A DNA stretch of 64,000 bases from Pandoraea horticolens. GTDB lineage: Bacteria > Pseudomonadota > Gammaproteobacteria > Burkholderiales > Burkholderiaceae. The position numbers and the translations under genes are program-made. How positions within the stretch are numbered: the stretch's first letter is position 1; the number at the start of each line of letters is the position of its first letter. The notes beneath the pieces were generated by a model. The model was not told the origin of the DNA. It saw only the letters and a program-made list of their open reading frames with translations, and did not search any database. Location of the stretch: the NCBI RefSeq assembly GCF_902459555.1, contig NZ_CABPSM010000010.1, positions 1 through 64,000 of the forward strand, written 5' to 3'. This document shows, one piece after another, positions 9,340 to 17,287 of the stretch.

Positions 9340-9820
9340 CGCGCATGCGGGGCCGTACCGGGTGGTTCGAGCAGGTGAGGTTATGAGAGCCAGGGGACGC
9401 CAAGCCGGTCGAAGTACGCGAGGGGCATTGCTCGTTTCAGTCGCCGGTAGCTGTTGCGCCACCAGCAGCGGTTATTGGCTGCCACCTTTCGAGCATCGAC
9501 CTCCGAGGCACCCAGCGCCCGCAACTCCCGGTACATTGTTGTTCCTCGTCGCCAGTGCTTGAGCTGCAATGCGCGTAACCGGCGTCTGATCCACTCGTCG
9601 AGTTCACGGAGCACCCTCGGTGTCTGCGCGAGATGGAAGTACGCCCCCAGCCCGGCACATACGCTCGCAGTCGTTCCGCCACCTCGGGCAAACTGCGCCC
9701 GCACGAGCGGCGCGTCAGTTCCCGGATACCTTGCTTAAAGGCCGCCAGTGCCTTCCTTGACACCGCACATTTGATCTCGTCCCTGTTACGCCACAGGGCA
9801 GCAAGCATTATCAGGAAAAC
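9340..9820 (-). mobile_element. Group II intron remnant with broken maturase ORF
   Basis: Two frames together rebuild the C-terminal part of a group II intron reverse transcriptase/maturase: ALAAFKQGIRELTRRSCGRS and PEVAERLRAYVPGWG in one frame, then after a shift near 9650 HLAQTPRVLRELDEWIRRRL, KHWRRGTTMYRELRALGAS and AYFDRLGVPWLS. These are the X/maturase and D/En-proximal regions. Just past the stop the RNA-type sequence GAACCACCCGGTACGG resembles the start of the post-ORF intron domains. The reverse transcriptase domain and the 5' intron half are missing, so it cannot splice or move. Confidence 0.8.
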
Positions 9821-9829
9821 CAAGAAATC

Positions 9830-9887
9830 TGGCGGAGGCGGTGAGATTCGAACTCACGGAAGGGTTACCCCTTCGCTGGTTTTCAAG
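9830..9887. repeat. Attachment-site direct repeat, left copy (att)
   Basis: Fifty-eight bases identical to 22341-22398. It contains the tRNA-Ser 3' CCA complement, acceptor stem, T arm, variable arm and anticodon-stem side, then diverges in the anticodon loop region. It is not a functional tRNA because the 5' half is missing. The core crossover is expected within this repeat. Confidence 0.85.
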
Positions 9888-10034
9888 TCTTAATGGGAAA
9901 TCGTTACGGGGGAAGAGGTTAGGGGAGGTTCCGCTTCGACAACCGGAGGGCGTGAAACGCCGGAAACCCGCGTGTTTACTGGGGGTGGAAAACGGGTTGC
10001 GGAGCAGGATTTGGAGGGATTTGGCGGCGTGCAG

Positions 10035-10050
10035 TCGGGAAACTTCCCGA
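10035..10050. promoter_or_regulatory. Perfect palindrome, candidate operator of the brnTA operon
   Basis: TCGGGAA-AC-TTCCCGA is a perfect 7-bp inverted repeat 24 bases upstream of the likely -35 element of brnT. BrnA antitoxins are known DNA-binding autorepressors, so an operator is expected here; the assignment is inference from position and symmetry. Confidence 0.45.
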
Positions 10051-10073
10051 TTTATCGTCGCCACAAAAAATAG

Positions 10074-10103
10074 TTGATGGGCGAGAATTTTTGTGAGTAC
10101 AAT
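10074..10103 (+). promoter_or_regulatory. Likely brnT promoter
   Basis: TTGATG (10074-10079) and TACAAT (10098-10103) with an 18-base spacer. Initiation would fall around 10109-10112, practically on the ATG at 10112, which would give a leaderless or near-leaderless mRNA; no ribosome binding site is seen before either candidate start. Confidence 0.4.
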
Positions 10104-10111
10104 AAATGCCC

Positions 10112-10378
10112 ATGGATATCAGTTTCGACCCGGCGAAAAGTGACCGGAATGTGCAGGAACGGGGTTTGCCGTTCACGATGGCCCAGGACTTTGAGTGGGA
10201 CAGCGCGGTGATCGAAGAGGATGTTCGAGTCGACTATGGCGAGAGACGTTACCGGGCCTTCGGGTACATCGGTGACCGGCTGTTCGCATTGGTCTTCACG
10301 CCTCGCGCAGAAAAAATACACATCATCAGCTTGCGCAAGGCGAATTCGCGAGAGGTGAAACGCTATGCCGAAACTTAA
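10112..10378 (+). CDS. brnT: BrnT-family toxin (ribonuclease)
   Basis: Eighty-eight residues starting MDISFDPAKS, the usual start of the family; an in-frame ATG two codons upstream (10106) is possible. Family features seen are FDPAK near the N terminus, NVQERGLPF, DFEWDSAVI, the DYGERRYRAFGYIGDRL core and the terminal SLRKANSREVKRY, which holds the basic residues of the RelE-like ribonuclease fold. BrnT cleaves RNA and blocks translation; BrnA neutralises it. It overlaps brnA by 14 bases, giving translational coupling. Length is normal for the family. Probable role is island maintenance or stress response. Confidence 0.9.
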   Translation: MDISFDPAKSDRNVQERGLPFTMAQDFEWDSAVIEEDVRVDYGERRYRAFGYIGDRLFALVFTPRAEKIHIISLRKANSREVKRYAET

Positions 10379-10706
10379 GCCGGGAACCGTCCTCCCTACA
10401 CCGGCTGAGGACGCCAAGATCAAAAAGCAAATGCGTCAGGATTCGCAGAATCCGGAATGGACGAAGAAGGACTTCGCCAAGGCGCGGCCTGCGAGTGAAG
10501 TGTTGCCGGGGATCGTTGGCGACGAGGCCGCTGAGAAGCTGCTCAAGCCTCGCGGTCGGCCCAAGGCTGAGATTACGAAGGAGCGAATCAACATTCGGCT
10601 GTCGCCGGAGGTTGTCGATTACTTCAGGGCATCCGGTAGCGGTTGGCAGACGCGAATTGATGCGGCGCTCCGGCAGTTCATTGCAGAGCATCCGCATTTG
10701 GTGTGA
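10365..10706 (+). CDS. brnA: BrnA-family antitoxin
   Basis: 113 residues. The C-terminal half has the ribbon-helix-helix DNA-binding motif: KERINIRLSPEVVDYFRASG, then WQTRIDAALRQFI, typical of BrnA. The N-terminal half (KIKKQMRQDSQNPEWTKKDF, ARPASEVLPGIVG) is the toxin-binding segment, and DPDNP/NPEWT-like residues are common there. It is encoded after its toxin, the usual BrnTA order, which differs from most type II systems. BrnA dimers bind the operon promoter; the palindrome at 10035-10050 is a candidate site. Confidence 0.9.
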   Translation: MPKLKPGTVLPTPAEDAKIKKQMRQDSQNPEWTKKDFAKARPASEVLPGIVGDEAAEKLLKPRGRPKAEITKERINIRLSPEVVDYFRASGSGWQTRIDAALRQFIAEHPHLV

Positions 10707-10751
10707 GGGGAACTGCTGAGATATTCTTCCGCGACCGACGCGTCGATGGGT

Positions 10752-11168
10752 TCAAATGGCTCTTCCGGAATTGTTCTCGTACTGAATGAATTTTCGGCCG
10801 AACCCTAGCTTGCGGGTAATACGGCGGTTCCCTGTATTGACGACGATGTTCGCGGGCAACTGTGTGGTGCTGCCGGCGTTATAGGCCGCTACTAATTTGC
10901 TCGGGTATGTTTTAATGCCAAGCCGCTTGAGCGCCTGCGGAGCCAGAACTTCAACAGGACGCACCGGGATTGGGTTGCCGGACAGGGCGCTAGGTTTCGC
11001 CTTGGCGTATACCCCAACCCCCAATTTAACTATCGTCCCCGCATCGACGAGTCCCCGCAGCACACGGCTAAGGTGTGCCTCGCTCCCCAATGCGGCGAAG
11101 TCTGCACGCAGAAAGACATCTGCTTTCCATTGACGTAGCGAGCTTTTCAGCTTGTCTCTCAACTTCAC
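10752..11168 (-). CDS. DUF6088 / AbiEi-like antitoxin-type protein
   Basis: 138 residues with an N-terminal winged-helix segment (VFLRADFAALGSEAHLSRVL, RGLVDAGTIVKLGVGVYAKA), the signature of DUF6088 and AbiEi-type type IV antitoxin domains, followed by PIPVRPVEVLAPQALKRLG and a beta-rich tail (NIVVNTGNRRITRKLGF). Such proteins usually repress and neutralise an adjacent nucleotidyltransferase toxin of the AbiEii type. No such toxin is present: the gene is convergent with brnA, and an RNA-like region lies upstream. It is therefore an orphan, perhaps a regulator or an anti-addiction module. A start with moderate purine-rich support (AAGGAGGGCAGTG) is seen just before ATG 11168. Confidence 0.75.
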   Translation of the reverse strand: MKLRDKLKSSLRQWKADVFLRADFAALGSEAHLSRVLRGLVDAGTIVKLGVGVYAKAKPSALSGNPIPVRPVEVLAPQALKRLGIKTYPSKLVAAYNAGSTTQLPANIVVNTGNRRITRKLGFGRKFIQYENNSGRAI

Positions 11169-11577
11169 ACTGCCCTCCTTCTTGAAACATGGATTTTCAT
11201 GATCTATTGATTGGTAGGGCCAAGATTAATGAGTCAGGCTCATTCGGCAGGTGTTGTACAGGACTCTTTTCTCAAATGGACGAGGGTTGCTAGTCCGTCT
11301 CAGGCGTCTGCGTCAGCACGTACTTCAAGCTGCGTAGAAAACCGTATTTTGTTGGGGGGGGCGACCCTAGCAATTTCGGCGACGGAGGCGGTTTTCTGCC
11401 ACCCAAGATGCGGTTCTTCAGACCTTTCCCAAGTGCGTTCTGGGGATGCGTCCGAATAACGCGAGGTGCTGTAAAGTTGCGCTTCTCAGGCGTTGTCACG
11501 CCGCTCCTGTCCCAATATTCTTTAACCGTCACGTCCCAAACGTGACCGGGCGTAGCAACCCGATTGGTTAAACCTGG
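11169..11577. other. Non-coding stretch before the structured RNA
   Basis: About 400 bases with only short, unconvincing frames on both strands. A run of eight G lies at 11354-11361. It probably holds the divergent promoters of the DUF6088 gene and of the structured RNA. Confidence 0.35.
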
Positions 11578-11720
11578 GCACACGACCGCAGAAGCTTGCG
11601 GTCTTCGTGTGCGCCGACTCATGCGTTCGTTATCAACGGGCGGGCCTGTACTGGGACACCTTCGGGTGTGCCGTGTATTCGGGAAACCAGCGGTTTGCTA
11701 CCCCAGTCCAGTGCCTGCCC
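11578..11720 (+). ncRNA. Strongly folded RNA element, likely leader of the 82-residue gene
   Basis: Two domains. Domain 1: GCACACGA (11578) pairs with TCGTGTGC (11612), with inner CCGCA/TGCGG. Domain 2: GGGCGGGCCTG (11638-11648) pairs with CAG-GCCTGCCC (11709-11720, one bulge), stacking on ACTGGG/CCCAGT (11650-11655 with 11702-11707). Inside this are a hairpin ACACC-TTCG-GGTGT with a classic UUCG tetraloop and a second hairpin AAACC-AGC-GGTTT, making a three-way junction. So much nested pairing is unlikely by chance. Another short hairpin (CCCCTC/GAGGGG) follows before the ATG at 11777. P4-type phage islands carry structured immunity RNAs ahead of their first gene; that analogy is inference. 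Confidence 0.55.
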
Positions 11721-11776
11721 ACCCCCTCTCGTTCTTGCGAGGGGCAGGATTGAAACGGTTAGCATGAGGGCACAGC

Positions 11777-12025
11777 ATGACCTCTCTCGTATCTACTACT
11801 CCCGTTGTTCGCGACTCTCTCGACAAACTGCACAGCTTGTCCGAACGCCTCGTAGCACTCTGCATGGTCGCGGCAAATCAAGAAAACACCGAATCCATTC
11901 CGCACGAATTCGCAAACGCGTACTTCGAGCAAATGGGAGACCTCGCGGACGAAGTTCTCGATCTGACTCAACGATTGGATGACGATCTGAGTCTCGCGAA
12001 GAATCCCGCTCTCGCACCCATTTGA
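11777..12025 (+). CDS. Small island protein, unknown function
   Basis: Eighty-two residues, acidic and helical (VRDSLDKLHSLSERLVALCM, then AANQENTESIPHEFANAYFE and QMGDLADEVLDLTQRLDDDL). No domain recognised. It resembles small accessory proteins often met in Burkholderiaceae prophages and islands. The Shine-Dalgarno signal is weak; translation may depend on the folded leader just upstream. Confidence 0.6.
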   Translation: MTSLVSTTPVVRDSLDKLHSLSERLVALCMVAANQENTESIPHEFANAYFEQMGDLADEVLDLTQRLDDDLSLAKNPALAPI

Positions 12026-12259
12026 TTTCGTCGTGGTGTCGCCGTCCCTTCTCGCCTCTCATCGCGAGAGACATGTTCACTTTTGATGTTTGGGGGAGGT
12101 GGGGTGCGGCGACTTGAGCGGAGACGCTGCTTGGAGCCGCTGGGCCGTTGATGGGCGAGAGCCAGGGGGGGCGCATCGGGTTAGCGCTGTGCCAAGATCC
12201 GATGGTGATTGGTGCATATTCTGGACATAGCGGTCTTACAGAGGAGCGCTTCGCCTTGA

Positions 12260-12538
12260 CTACCCGGCTTTCCAGATCGTGTTTGCGTTGCGAGCGGCTT
12301 GCTCTTGTGCGGGCGAGATATGTCCACTGGTTTCGTCGGTACGTCCGGTGACCAACCAGAAGGCGAACTGGGGCCAGACTTGACCAATCGCCTCGATCAT
12401 CTCGGATGTCGGGCGCTGAAGACCTCGGGATACGTTCTGCCACCGCTTCGATGGAATGCCCGTGAAGTTCTCCATCTCCCGCCAACATCGGTCGGCGTCG
12501 GCGACATGCTCAATGAGTTCGCAGATGCGCTCACGCAT
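12260..12538 (-). CDS. HTH-type DNA-binding regulator
   Basis: Ninety-two residues. The N-terminal segment MRERICELIEHVADADRCWR followed by MENFTGIPSKRWQNVSRGLQ and RPTSEMIEAIGQVWPQFAFW reads as a Cro/CI-like helix-turn-helix (recognition helix around PSKRWQNV). Similar short regulators are frequent in Burkholderiaceae phages and islands. It is leftward, facing the small gene at 11777, and could control it or the integrase module. Confidence 0.7.
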   Translation of the reverse strand: MRERICELIEHVADADRCWREMENFTGIPSKRWQNVSRGLQRPTSEMIEAIGQVWPQFAFWLVTGRTDETSGHISPAQEQAARNANTIWKAG

Positions 12539-13711
12539 ATCGGAATATCCCCAAATACGTTCCAGACATGGAAACCTATACTTTAGGCACGCCTAATTTT
12601 TAGGTGTAAGTGACTCGGCGTCCGTTGGCACCGCATATGTGCAACCGGAGGCGTATTAGCAGCGAAAAAAAGGTCATCTTCGTCCATGTCACGCGACTAG
12701 AGGGCATGTCAAACACGACCGGCCGTCCATGCGACATACGCACCGCACAATGCGTGCGCGAACAATCGACGAGCGAAGGCGATCAACCCGTCGTCGGCCG
12801 AGTCATGTTGCCTAGGGGCCTTATGAAACGACCAAAGGCGAATACCTCGCGGAATTCGCCCTTACGCAGTCAATGGATGGTCACTTGGTCTCGCGCATTG
12901 TAGCGTCGCACGCCTACGCAACTAACGCGAGTCCCTCAGTTTCAGGCAAATCCGCCGAGTGACTTTGTCCGCCTCGTGACGTGTCTTCAAATTAGCGAGC
13001 GTTCCTCGCTTTCCACATCCGGCCCCCCGCCAGATTTTTTGCACCGTCGCCGCTGAACAGTCGTGACGGAAATTGGAGGTTGCGATGTTTCAACAGTTAT
13101 CACTCCGCTTGCCCGGTGGCTTTTGTCCGGCGCGTTCTATTCAGGAGCCTTCGCCGTGCCCTTGTTCGGCTCCGTATTCTCGGTGGCGCCAAATTCGTCG
13201 CGAGTGTCTCCACGCTCTCCCAATGAAACGAAGAAGGGTGTCTAGCGTCGGGAGTGTCGGCGCCGTTGTCGGAGCCAGGGGTTTGCATGGGCGTATCTGC
13301 AACGTCCGGGCCGTAGCCGCGCGACTCAGCGCGACTCGCGCGACCGAGCAGCGGGTAGCACTACGGACGTTGGCCGTACCTGCGCCATGAGTGCACAGGC
13401 CTCTACTGAATACAGTCTTTCCGGACTCGGCGGCGAAGTGACCTGGATCGCATTGAGGCAGAAGCTTCGTGCGACCACCGCCGCCCGCAGGGGCGAGGAC
13501 GGCGGGGGCGCGCGAAGCGCGTCCTAAATTTATATCCGTAACACTTAACGATTATGGACCGGGGGCAGGCCGTTCAAAGTAGATAAGAACGGATTGCTAC
13601 TCGGATGAACATCCGAAGCGATGACCCCTGCGACGGCCGGTGTTATTGCTGACGAAGTGGTCAAGTGCTTGCTCGGGAGTTTGAACGCTTCTGAACAGCA
13701 ACGCGGGAGAA
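12539..13711. other. Long stretch without a convincing gene
   Basis: Nearly 1.2 kb between the HTH gene and the integrase module. Short frames exist on both strands but lack ribosome binding sites, conserved motifs or normal composition. Two structured spots stand out: a 9-bp inverted repeat (CAACGTCCG at 13300, CGGACGTTG at 13364) enclosing smaller GC-rich hairpins, and a GC hairpin with a GAA loop at about 13509-13528 (CGCGC-GAA-GCGCG) followed by AT-rich bases, possibly a terminator. It may hold decayed genes or non-coding RNA. Confidence 0.4.
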
Positions 13712-13939
13712 ATGAGTATGGAGACCTTTTTGACCCGAGAAGAGGTTGTGTACTTGACCGGTAGGCAGGTCAAGACCAAGCAGGCCGAGACGCTGCGCCG
13801 TATGGGCGTCCCGTTCTTCCTGAATGCCGGCGGACGGCCCATCGTGACGAGAGTTGCAGTCGAGGGGCGAGGCGATGCTTTGGAGGTGAGGAAGCCCCGA
13901 TGGGCCCCTCGTGTATTGGAGGGCGATCATGGGACGTAA
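13712..13939 (+). CDS. DUF4224 protein, integrase partner
   Basis: Seventy-five residues starting MSMETFLTREEVVYLTGRQV, then KTKQAETLRRMGVPFFLNAG and RPIVTRVAV, the DUF4224 pattern (L-T-xxEVxxLTGxxxxxxQxxxLxxxGIPxxxNxxGRPxV). The family has a MerR/excisionase-like winged-helix look and is nearly always encoded directly before a phage-type integrase. It overlaps the integrase start by 11 bases, so the two are coupled. ATG 13718 is an alternative start with better spacing from GGGAG. A directionality-factor role is likely but unproven. Confidence 0.8.
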   Translation: MSMETFLTREEVVYLTGRQVKTKQAETLRRMGVPFFLNAGGRPIVTRVAVEGRGDALEVRKPRWAPRVLEGDHGT

Positions 13940-15011
13940 GCCGAGCGTGAATCTGAACCTGCCGAAGGGCATGCGCGCGAGAACGCAGAGAAGCGGCCGA
14001 ATTTTCTACTACTACGACGCCGGCGGCGCGCCTCGTCGAGAGATTCCACTGGGTCCCGATTTCGTGCAGGCGGTGCGAAAGTGGACGGAGCTGGAAGCAG
14101 ATGTGAAACCGATTCACCGGAAAATGATTACGTTCCGCTATGTGTCGGAGCGATATGTTCGCGAGGTCCTACCGACGAAAGCGCTAAGTACCCGAGAGGG
14201 AGACCGGTTAATGCTCGCGAAGCTCTACGCCTTCTTCGACGACCCGCCAGCGCCACTTGACGAGATTAAGCCGATCAACGTCCGTCAGTATCTGGATTGG
14301 CGTGTGCGAAGCACGGTAGATGCCCTAGGGGCCGAAGGAAAGGTGGTTAAAGGCACGGAAGGGCAGGTGCGAGCGAACCGAGAGAAGGCTCTGTTCTCGC
14401 ACATCTGGAACAAGGCACGGGAGTGGGGCTATACGGATCAACCGAATCCATGCGCTGGCATCAAGGGTTATCGCGAACGCCCACGAGATGTGTACATCGA
14501 GGACGATGAATATCTTCTCATCCACAAACACGCTCGTCAGCCGCTACGCGATGCGATGGATTTGGCATATCTAACCGGTCAACGCCCGTCGGACGTCCTC
14601 AAGATGAGTGAGTGTGATCTATCGGATGGTTGTTTGTTAATTCAGCAGGGAAAGACTGACGCTAAGCTTCGAATTCGTGTAACGGGGCGGCTCAAGGAAA
14701 CGCTTGATCGGATTGCAAAACAAAAAATTTGTCATAATCCACGCAGCTTTTTCTTGGTGGTGAACGAGCGTGGTCGACGCGTCGGGCTCAAGTCGATCCA
14801 ATCTATGTTCGTGGAAGCGCGCCTGGCAGCCGGATTGCTTGATCCAAAGAAATTTCAATTCCGCGATTTGAGAGCAAAGGCGGGGACGGACAAGGCTGAT
14901 GATGCCGGCGATATACGCGCGGCGCAGAAACAACTCGGTCATACAAACATCTCGACTACCGAGCGATATATGCGAAACCGTCGAGGCGCTAAAGTCGAGC
15001 CGACGCGATGA
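13929..15011 (+). CDS. int: Tyrosine recombinase (island integrase)
   Basis: 360 residues from ATG 13929; an upstream in-frame ATG lies inside the DUF4224 gene. An N-terminal Arm-type segment (GRKPSVNLNLPKGM, RSGRIFYYYDAGG) is followed by a core-binding domain and the catalytic domain with AYLTGQRPSDVLKM (first Arg), Lys in the beta-hairpin near QQGKTDAKLRI, FQFRDLRAKAGTD (xxR of the second box; the usual His is replaced by Arg) and LGHTNISTTERYMR (His and nucleophile Tyr). It should act on the tRNA-Ser 3' end repeats. It is placed in the middle of the island rather than beside an att site, which is unusual. Confidence 0.92.
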   Translation: MGRKPSVNLNLPKGMRARTQRSGRIFYYYDAGGAPRREIPLGPDFVQAVRKWTELEADVKPIHRKMITFRYVSERYVREVLPTKALSTREGDRLMLAKLYAFFDDPPAPLDEIKPINVRQYLDWRVRSTVDALGAEGKVVKGTEGQVRANREKALFSHIWNKAREWGYTDQPNPCAGIKGYRERPRDVYIEDDEYLLIHKHARQPLRDAMDLAYLTGQRPSDVLKMSECDLSDGCLLIQQGKTDAKLRIRVTGRLKETLDRIAKQKICHNPRSFFLVVNERGRRVGLKSIQSMFVEARLAAGLLDPKKFQFRDLRAKAGTDKADDAGDIRAAQKQLGHTNISTTERYMRNRRGAKVEPTR

Positions 15012-15295
15012 TCTTCTGCCTTCAGGCATGCGCGCGTGATGGCGTCTGTGGATTCACACGGGGAACACGACACCTCCGCGGCACTAGCGGCCTAGCGTGT
15101 CGCCTATGGGGGCAATTCACCATCTAATACTGAGGGTCGGGGGGGCACTTACTAACTATTCAGCCGACAATGTGACGTCGGAATTTTCGTGGCCGGCGTG
15201 CGTGACAAATAATATTGAAACTCCGCGAGTTCGTCGATTGTTTCAACTAGCCACTCAAGGCACTTGTCCAACAAATATTTATTTAAATAAGTACC

Positions 15296-15874
15296 ATGAA
15301 TCAACAGACACAGCAACTCATCACACTAGTGATCGCCACCGTCGGGCTGCTAATTTCTCTCTACTTGCTCTACATCAACATCAAGAACAGACGGACACAA
15401 GTATCGGCATATCGCCTCACCCGCGCACTTCATCGAAGTAGTAGGATCGTGCTCAAGTACATTAACACTGAGCAACTTGATGGGCGCTTTTTGGTCAAGT
15501 TGGTGCTCTTCAATCCAGGCTCCATTGCGTCGGTCATCCATAGCTTTGCTGTATTCAAGCCAACCAAAAATCCAAATTTATTTTTTCGAATATTCAAGCC
15601 CACTGTCCTGAGGCGACTTGAAGATGCTCATTGGTGGCCGACTCAAGATGAAAACCAGAAAGATGCGCGATACCTTGATGACGAGTATCAGAATCTTTAT
15701 GTTGCAGACTATCGAGTCATCTTGGTTTCCATCCCCGGACTGGTGGGTTGGGAGAGGTATGGATTTGAAATCCGTACCAACAACGACTACCAAATTCATG
15801 AGACCCCTATCGATGGAATCAAGGGGTCTCATCGATTCAGTCATTACTACGAAGAGTGGCATACAGAGAAATAA
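15296..15874 (+). CDS. Membrane-anchored hypothetical protein
   Basis: 192 residues. One N-terminal transmembrane helix (LITLVIATVGLLISLYLLYI) is followed by a soluble domain (e.g. LVKLVLFNPGSIASVIHSFA, GWERYGFEIRTNNDYQIHET). No family recognised. The gene and its flanks are markedly AT-richer than the rest of the window, a sign of separate origin. It lies between the integrase and the defence-like operon and could be an accessory of either; membrane-anchored small proteins do occur in defence loci, but nothing specific supports that here. Confidence 0.6.
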   Translation: MNQQTQQLITLVIATVGLLISLYLLYINIKNRRTQVSAYRLTRALHRSSRIVLKYINTEQLDGRFLVKLVLFNPGSIASVIHSFAVFKPTKNPNLFFRIFKPTVLRRLEDAHWWPTQDENQKDARYLDDEYQNLYVADYRVILVSIPGLVGWERYGFEIRTNNDYQIHETPIDGIKGSHRFSHYYEEWHTEK

Positions 15875-15937
15875 TCTCGGAAGTTTCGCATGCAGGCGAC
15901 CAATTTCCCCGTGCTGCCCGTTGCCCATCATTAAAAT

Positions 15938-15968
15938 TTGCAAAATTTGTAGATGTACTTATTATAAT
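15938..15968 (+). promoter_or_regulatory. Candidate promoter of the four-gene operon
   Basis: Perfect -10 TATAAT (15963-15968) in an AT-rich stretch, with TTGCAA (15938-15943) upstream at a longish 19-base spacing. It lies about 85 bases before the first gene of the DUF4297-ATPase-SIR2-HerA set. Confidence 0.4.
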
Positions 15969-16051
15969 GGCGAAAAAGAATGGACGGCGATCGACTCTGA
16001 TCGGGATTGTGCGGCCATCTGATTTTCTAATCCGGAACACGATTCCTCCGC

Positions 16052-17254
16052 ATGACCGGAGGCAGATGGGGAGGCGCTTTGAGCCTAGTCGACGGTGCGG
16101 CAGAGCTTTTGCTCGTAGCTAACGATCCTAAATATTCGGAAACTGGTGGGGGGCACGGGGCTAAGGGCGTCGACTTTCCTCGTTGGTGGGCCGTCGTTCG
16201 GATGATGGAGTTGGAGACGGCCAACGAGCCAGACTTCCTCCTACTCTTTGAGTCCGTCCAGGACGTCGCAGAACTTAATTCCGCGACCACGCCAACCCGC
16301 GCGAGGGTCTATCAGGTCAAGAAGAAGGACGCTGGCACTTGGACCTGGTCCGTCCTCACCGGCACCTCTGCCCCTAAGGCCCCGTCGCCCACGCAAAGTA
16401 AGTCGACTAGGGCGGCAACTGCATCAGCGAAGGCACCCACCTTTGAAAAGGTCCCGGAATCTGCTCTCGGCAAACTGCATCTTAGTCTGACGGCATTTAG
16501 CTCTTTGCCTGTCGAAGGCGTATTCCTCTCGAACGCAGGCTGTGACTTCCCGCTCGCCAGTGGCGGCTCTGCGGCCACGACGATGCCTTGCTCGCTCGTG
16601 GACCTAGCAGCGGATCACGTGCGACTACTAACCGATGCCTTCGCCTCATTATCACCAGGCGCCCCTCCGCCAGATTTGGCCCGAGTGAAGTTGCAGAAGG
16701 TTGCCATACATTCCGACGATTTGGCCGCACCGGCAATTGCCGCTGCGCTGCAACTCCTGAACGAGCGTAGCCCGGAACACGCAGGTCAGGCAAAGGCGTT
16801 CGTCGATTCATTGGTGATGCAGATTTCACCGCTGACCCGCCGCACCGACGCCTGCGTATCGTTCGAAGAGCTCGTCAAAGAACGTGGCTTCTCGAGGAAC
16901 GCATTCTTGGCGGCTTTGGCCGCACTGGAGACGGTTCCCGATCGCCTCGCGTTGCTCGACCTCTGGCTGAAGCAACTCCAAACCGAGGGCGTTGACTTCA
17001 TGACCGTCACATCGGTACGCATAGCAGCGGCGGGTGCGCAGCGAGACCGGCTCATTGGAGGAACCAAGCTCTCGAAAGAGATCGACATCTTCTGCGACGA
17101 ATGGATTGCAACCAATCCATGGACATCCAACTTGCGGCCTTTTGTCGAAGCCGCGCTTGCCGCGCTCAAGGTCAAATTCAGCGGACATCGCGATCACGAC
17201 CTGATGGCACGGTTTGTCATGAGAGCCATAACGAAATGCGTGGACCAGAACTGA
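16052..17254 (+). CDS. DUF4297-like nuclease, candidate defence effector
   Basis: 400 residues. Residues about 35-105 carry the restriction-endonuclease-like pattern: FPRWWAVVRMMELE, then DFLLLFESVQDVAEL and RVYQVKKKDAG, i.e. acidic residues followed by the QVK motif typical of DUF4297 (dsDNA endonuclease) effectors. The rest is helical with Ala-rich segments and no known domain. A stop lies in frame just before ATG 16052; a TTG at 16079 preceded by GGGGAGG is an attractive alternative start. It is 33 bases ahead of the ATPase gene, hence one operon. DUF4297 proteins act in several anti-phage systems, including DUF4297-HerA and CBASS Cap4; the family call rests on the motif region only. Confidence 0.65.
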   Translation: MTGGRWGGALSLVDGAAELLLVANDPKYSETGGGHGAKGVDFPRWWAVVRMMELETANEPDFLLLFESVQDVAELNSATTPTRARVYQVKKKDAGTWTWSVLTGTSAPKAPSPTQSKSTRAATASAKAPTFEKVPESALGKLHLSLTAFSSLPVEGVFLSNAGCDFPLASGGSAATTMPCSLVDLAADHVRLLTDAFASLSPGAPPPDLARVKLQKVAIHSDDLAAPAIAAALQLLNERSPEHAGQAKAFVDSLVMQISPLTRRTDACVSFEELVKERGFSRNAFLAALAALETVPDRLALLDLWLKQLQTEGVDFMTVTSVRIAAAGAQRDRLIGGTKLSKEIDIFCDEWIATNPWTSNLRPFVEAALAALKVKFSGHRDHDLMARFVMRAITKCVDQN

Positions 17255-17287
17255 GACGCCTCGTCCGAAGCCTGAGAACAAAAGACT

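Noticed and set aside
9830-9890. Second tRNA-Ser gene
   Set aside because: Only the 3' half is present; the 5' half and anticodon stem partner are missing, so it is an att stub.
11290-11622. 110-residue leftward frame in the island
   Set aside because: Crosses a G8 run and the structured RNA; no ribosome binding site, motif or normal composition.
12610-12903. 97-residue rightward frame in the island gene desert
   Set aside because: Composition and lack of a ribosome binding site do not support coding; no motif.
13262-13387. CRISPR-like or iteron-like repeats
   Set aside because: Only inverted, not regularly spaced direct repeats; no array of repeats and spacers.
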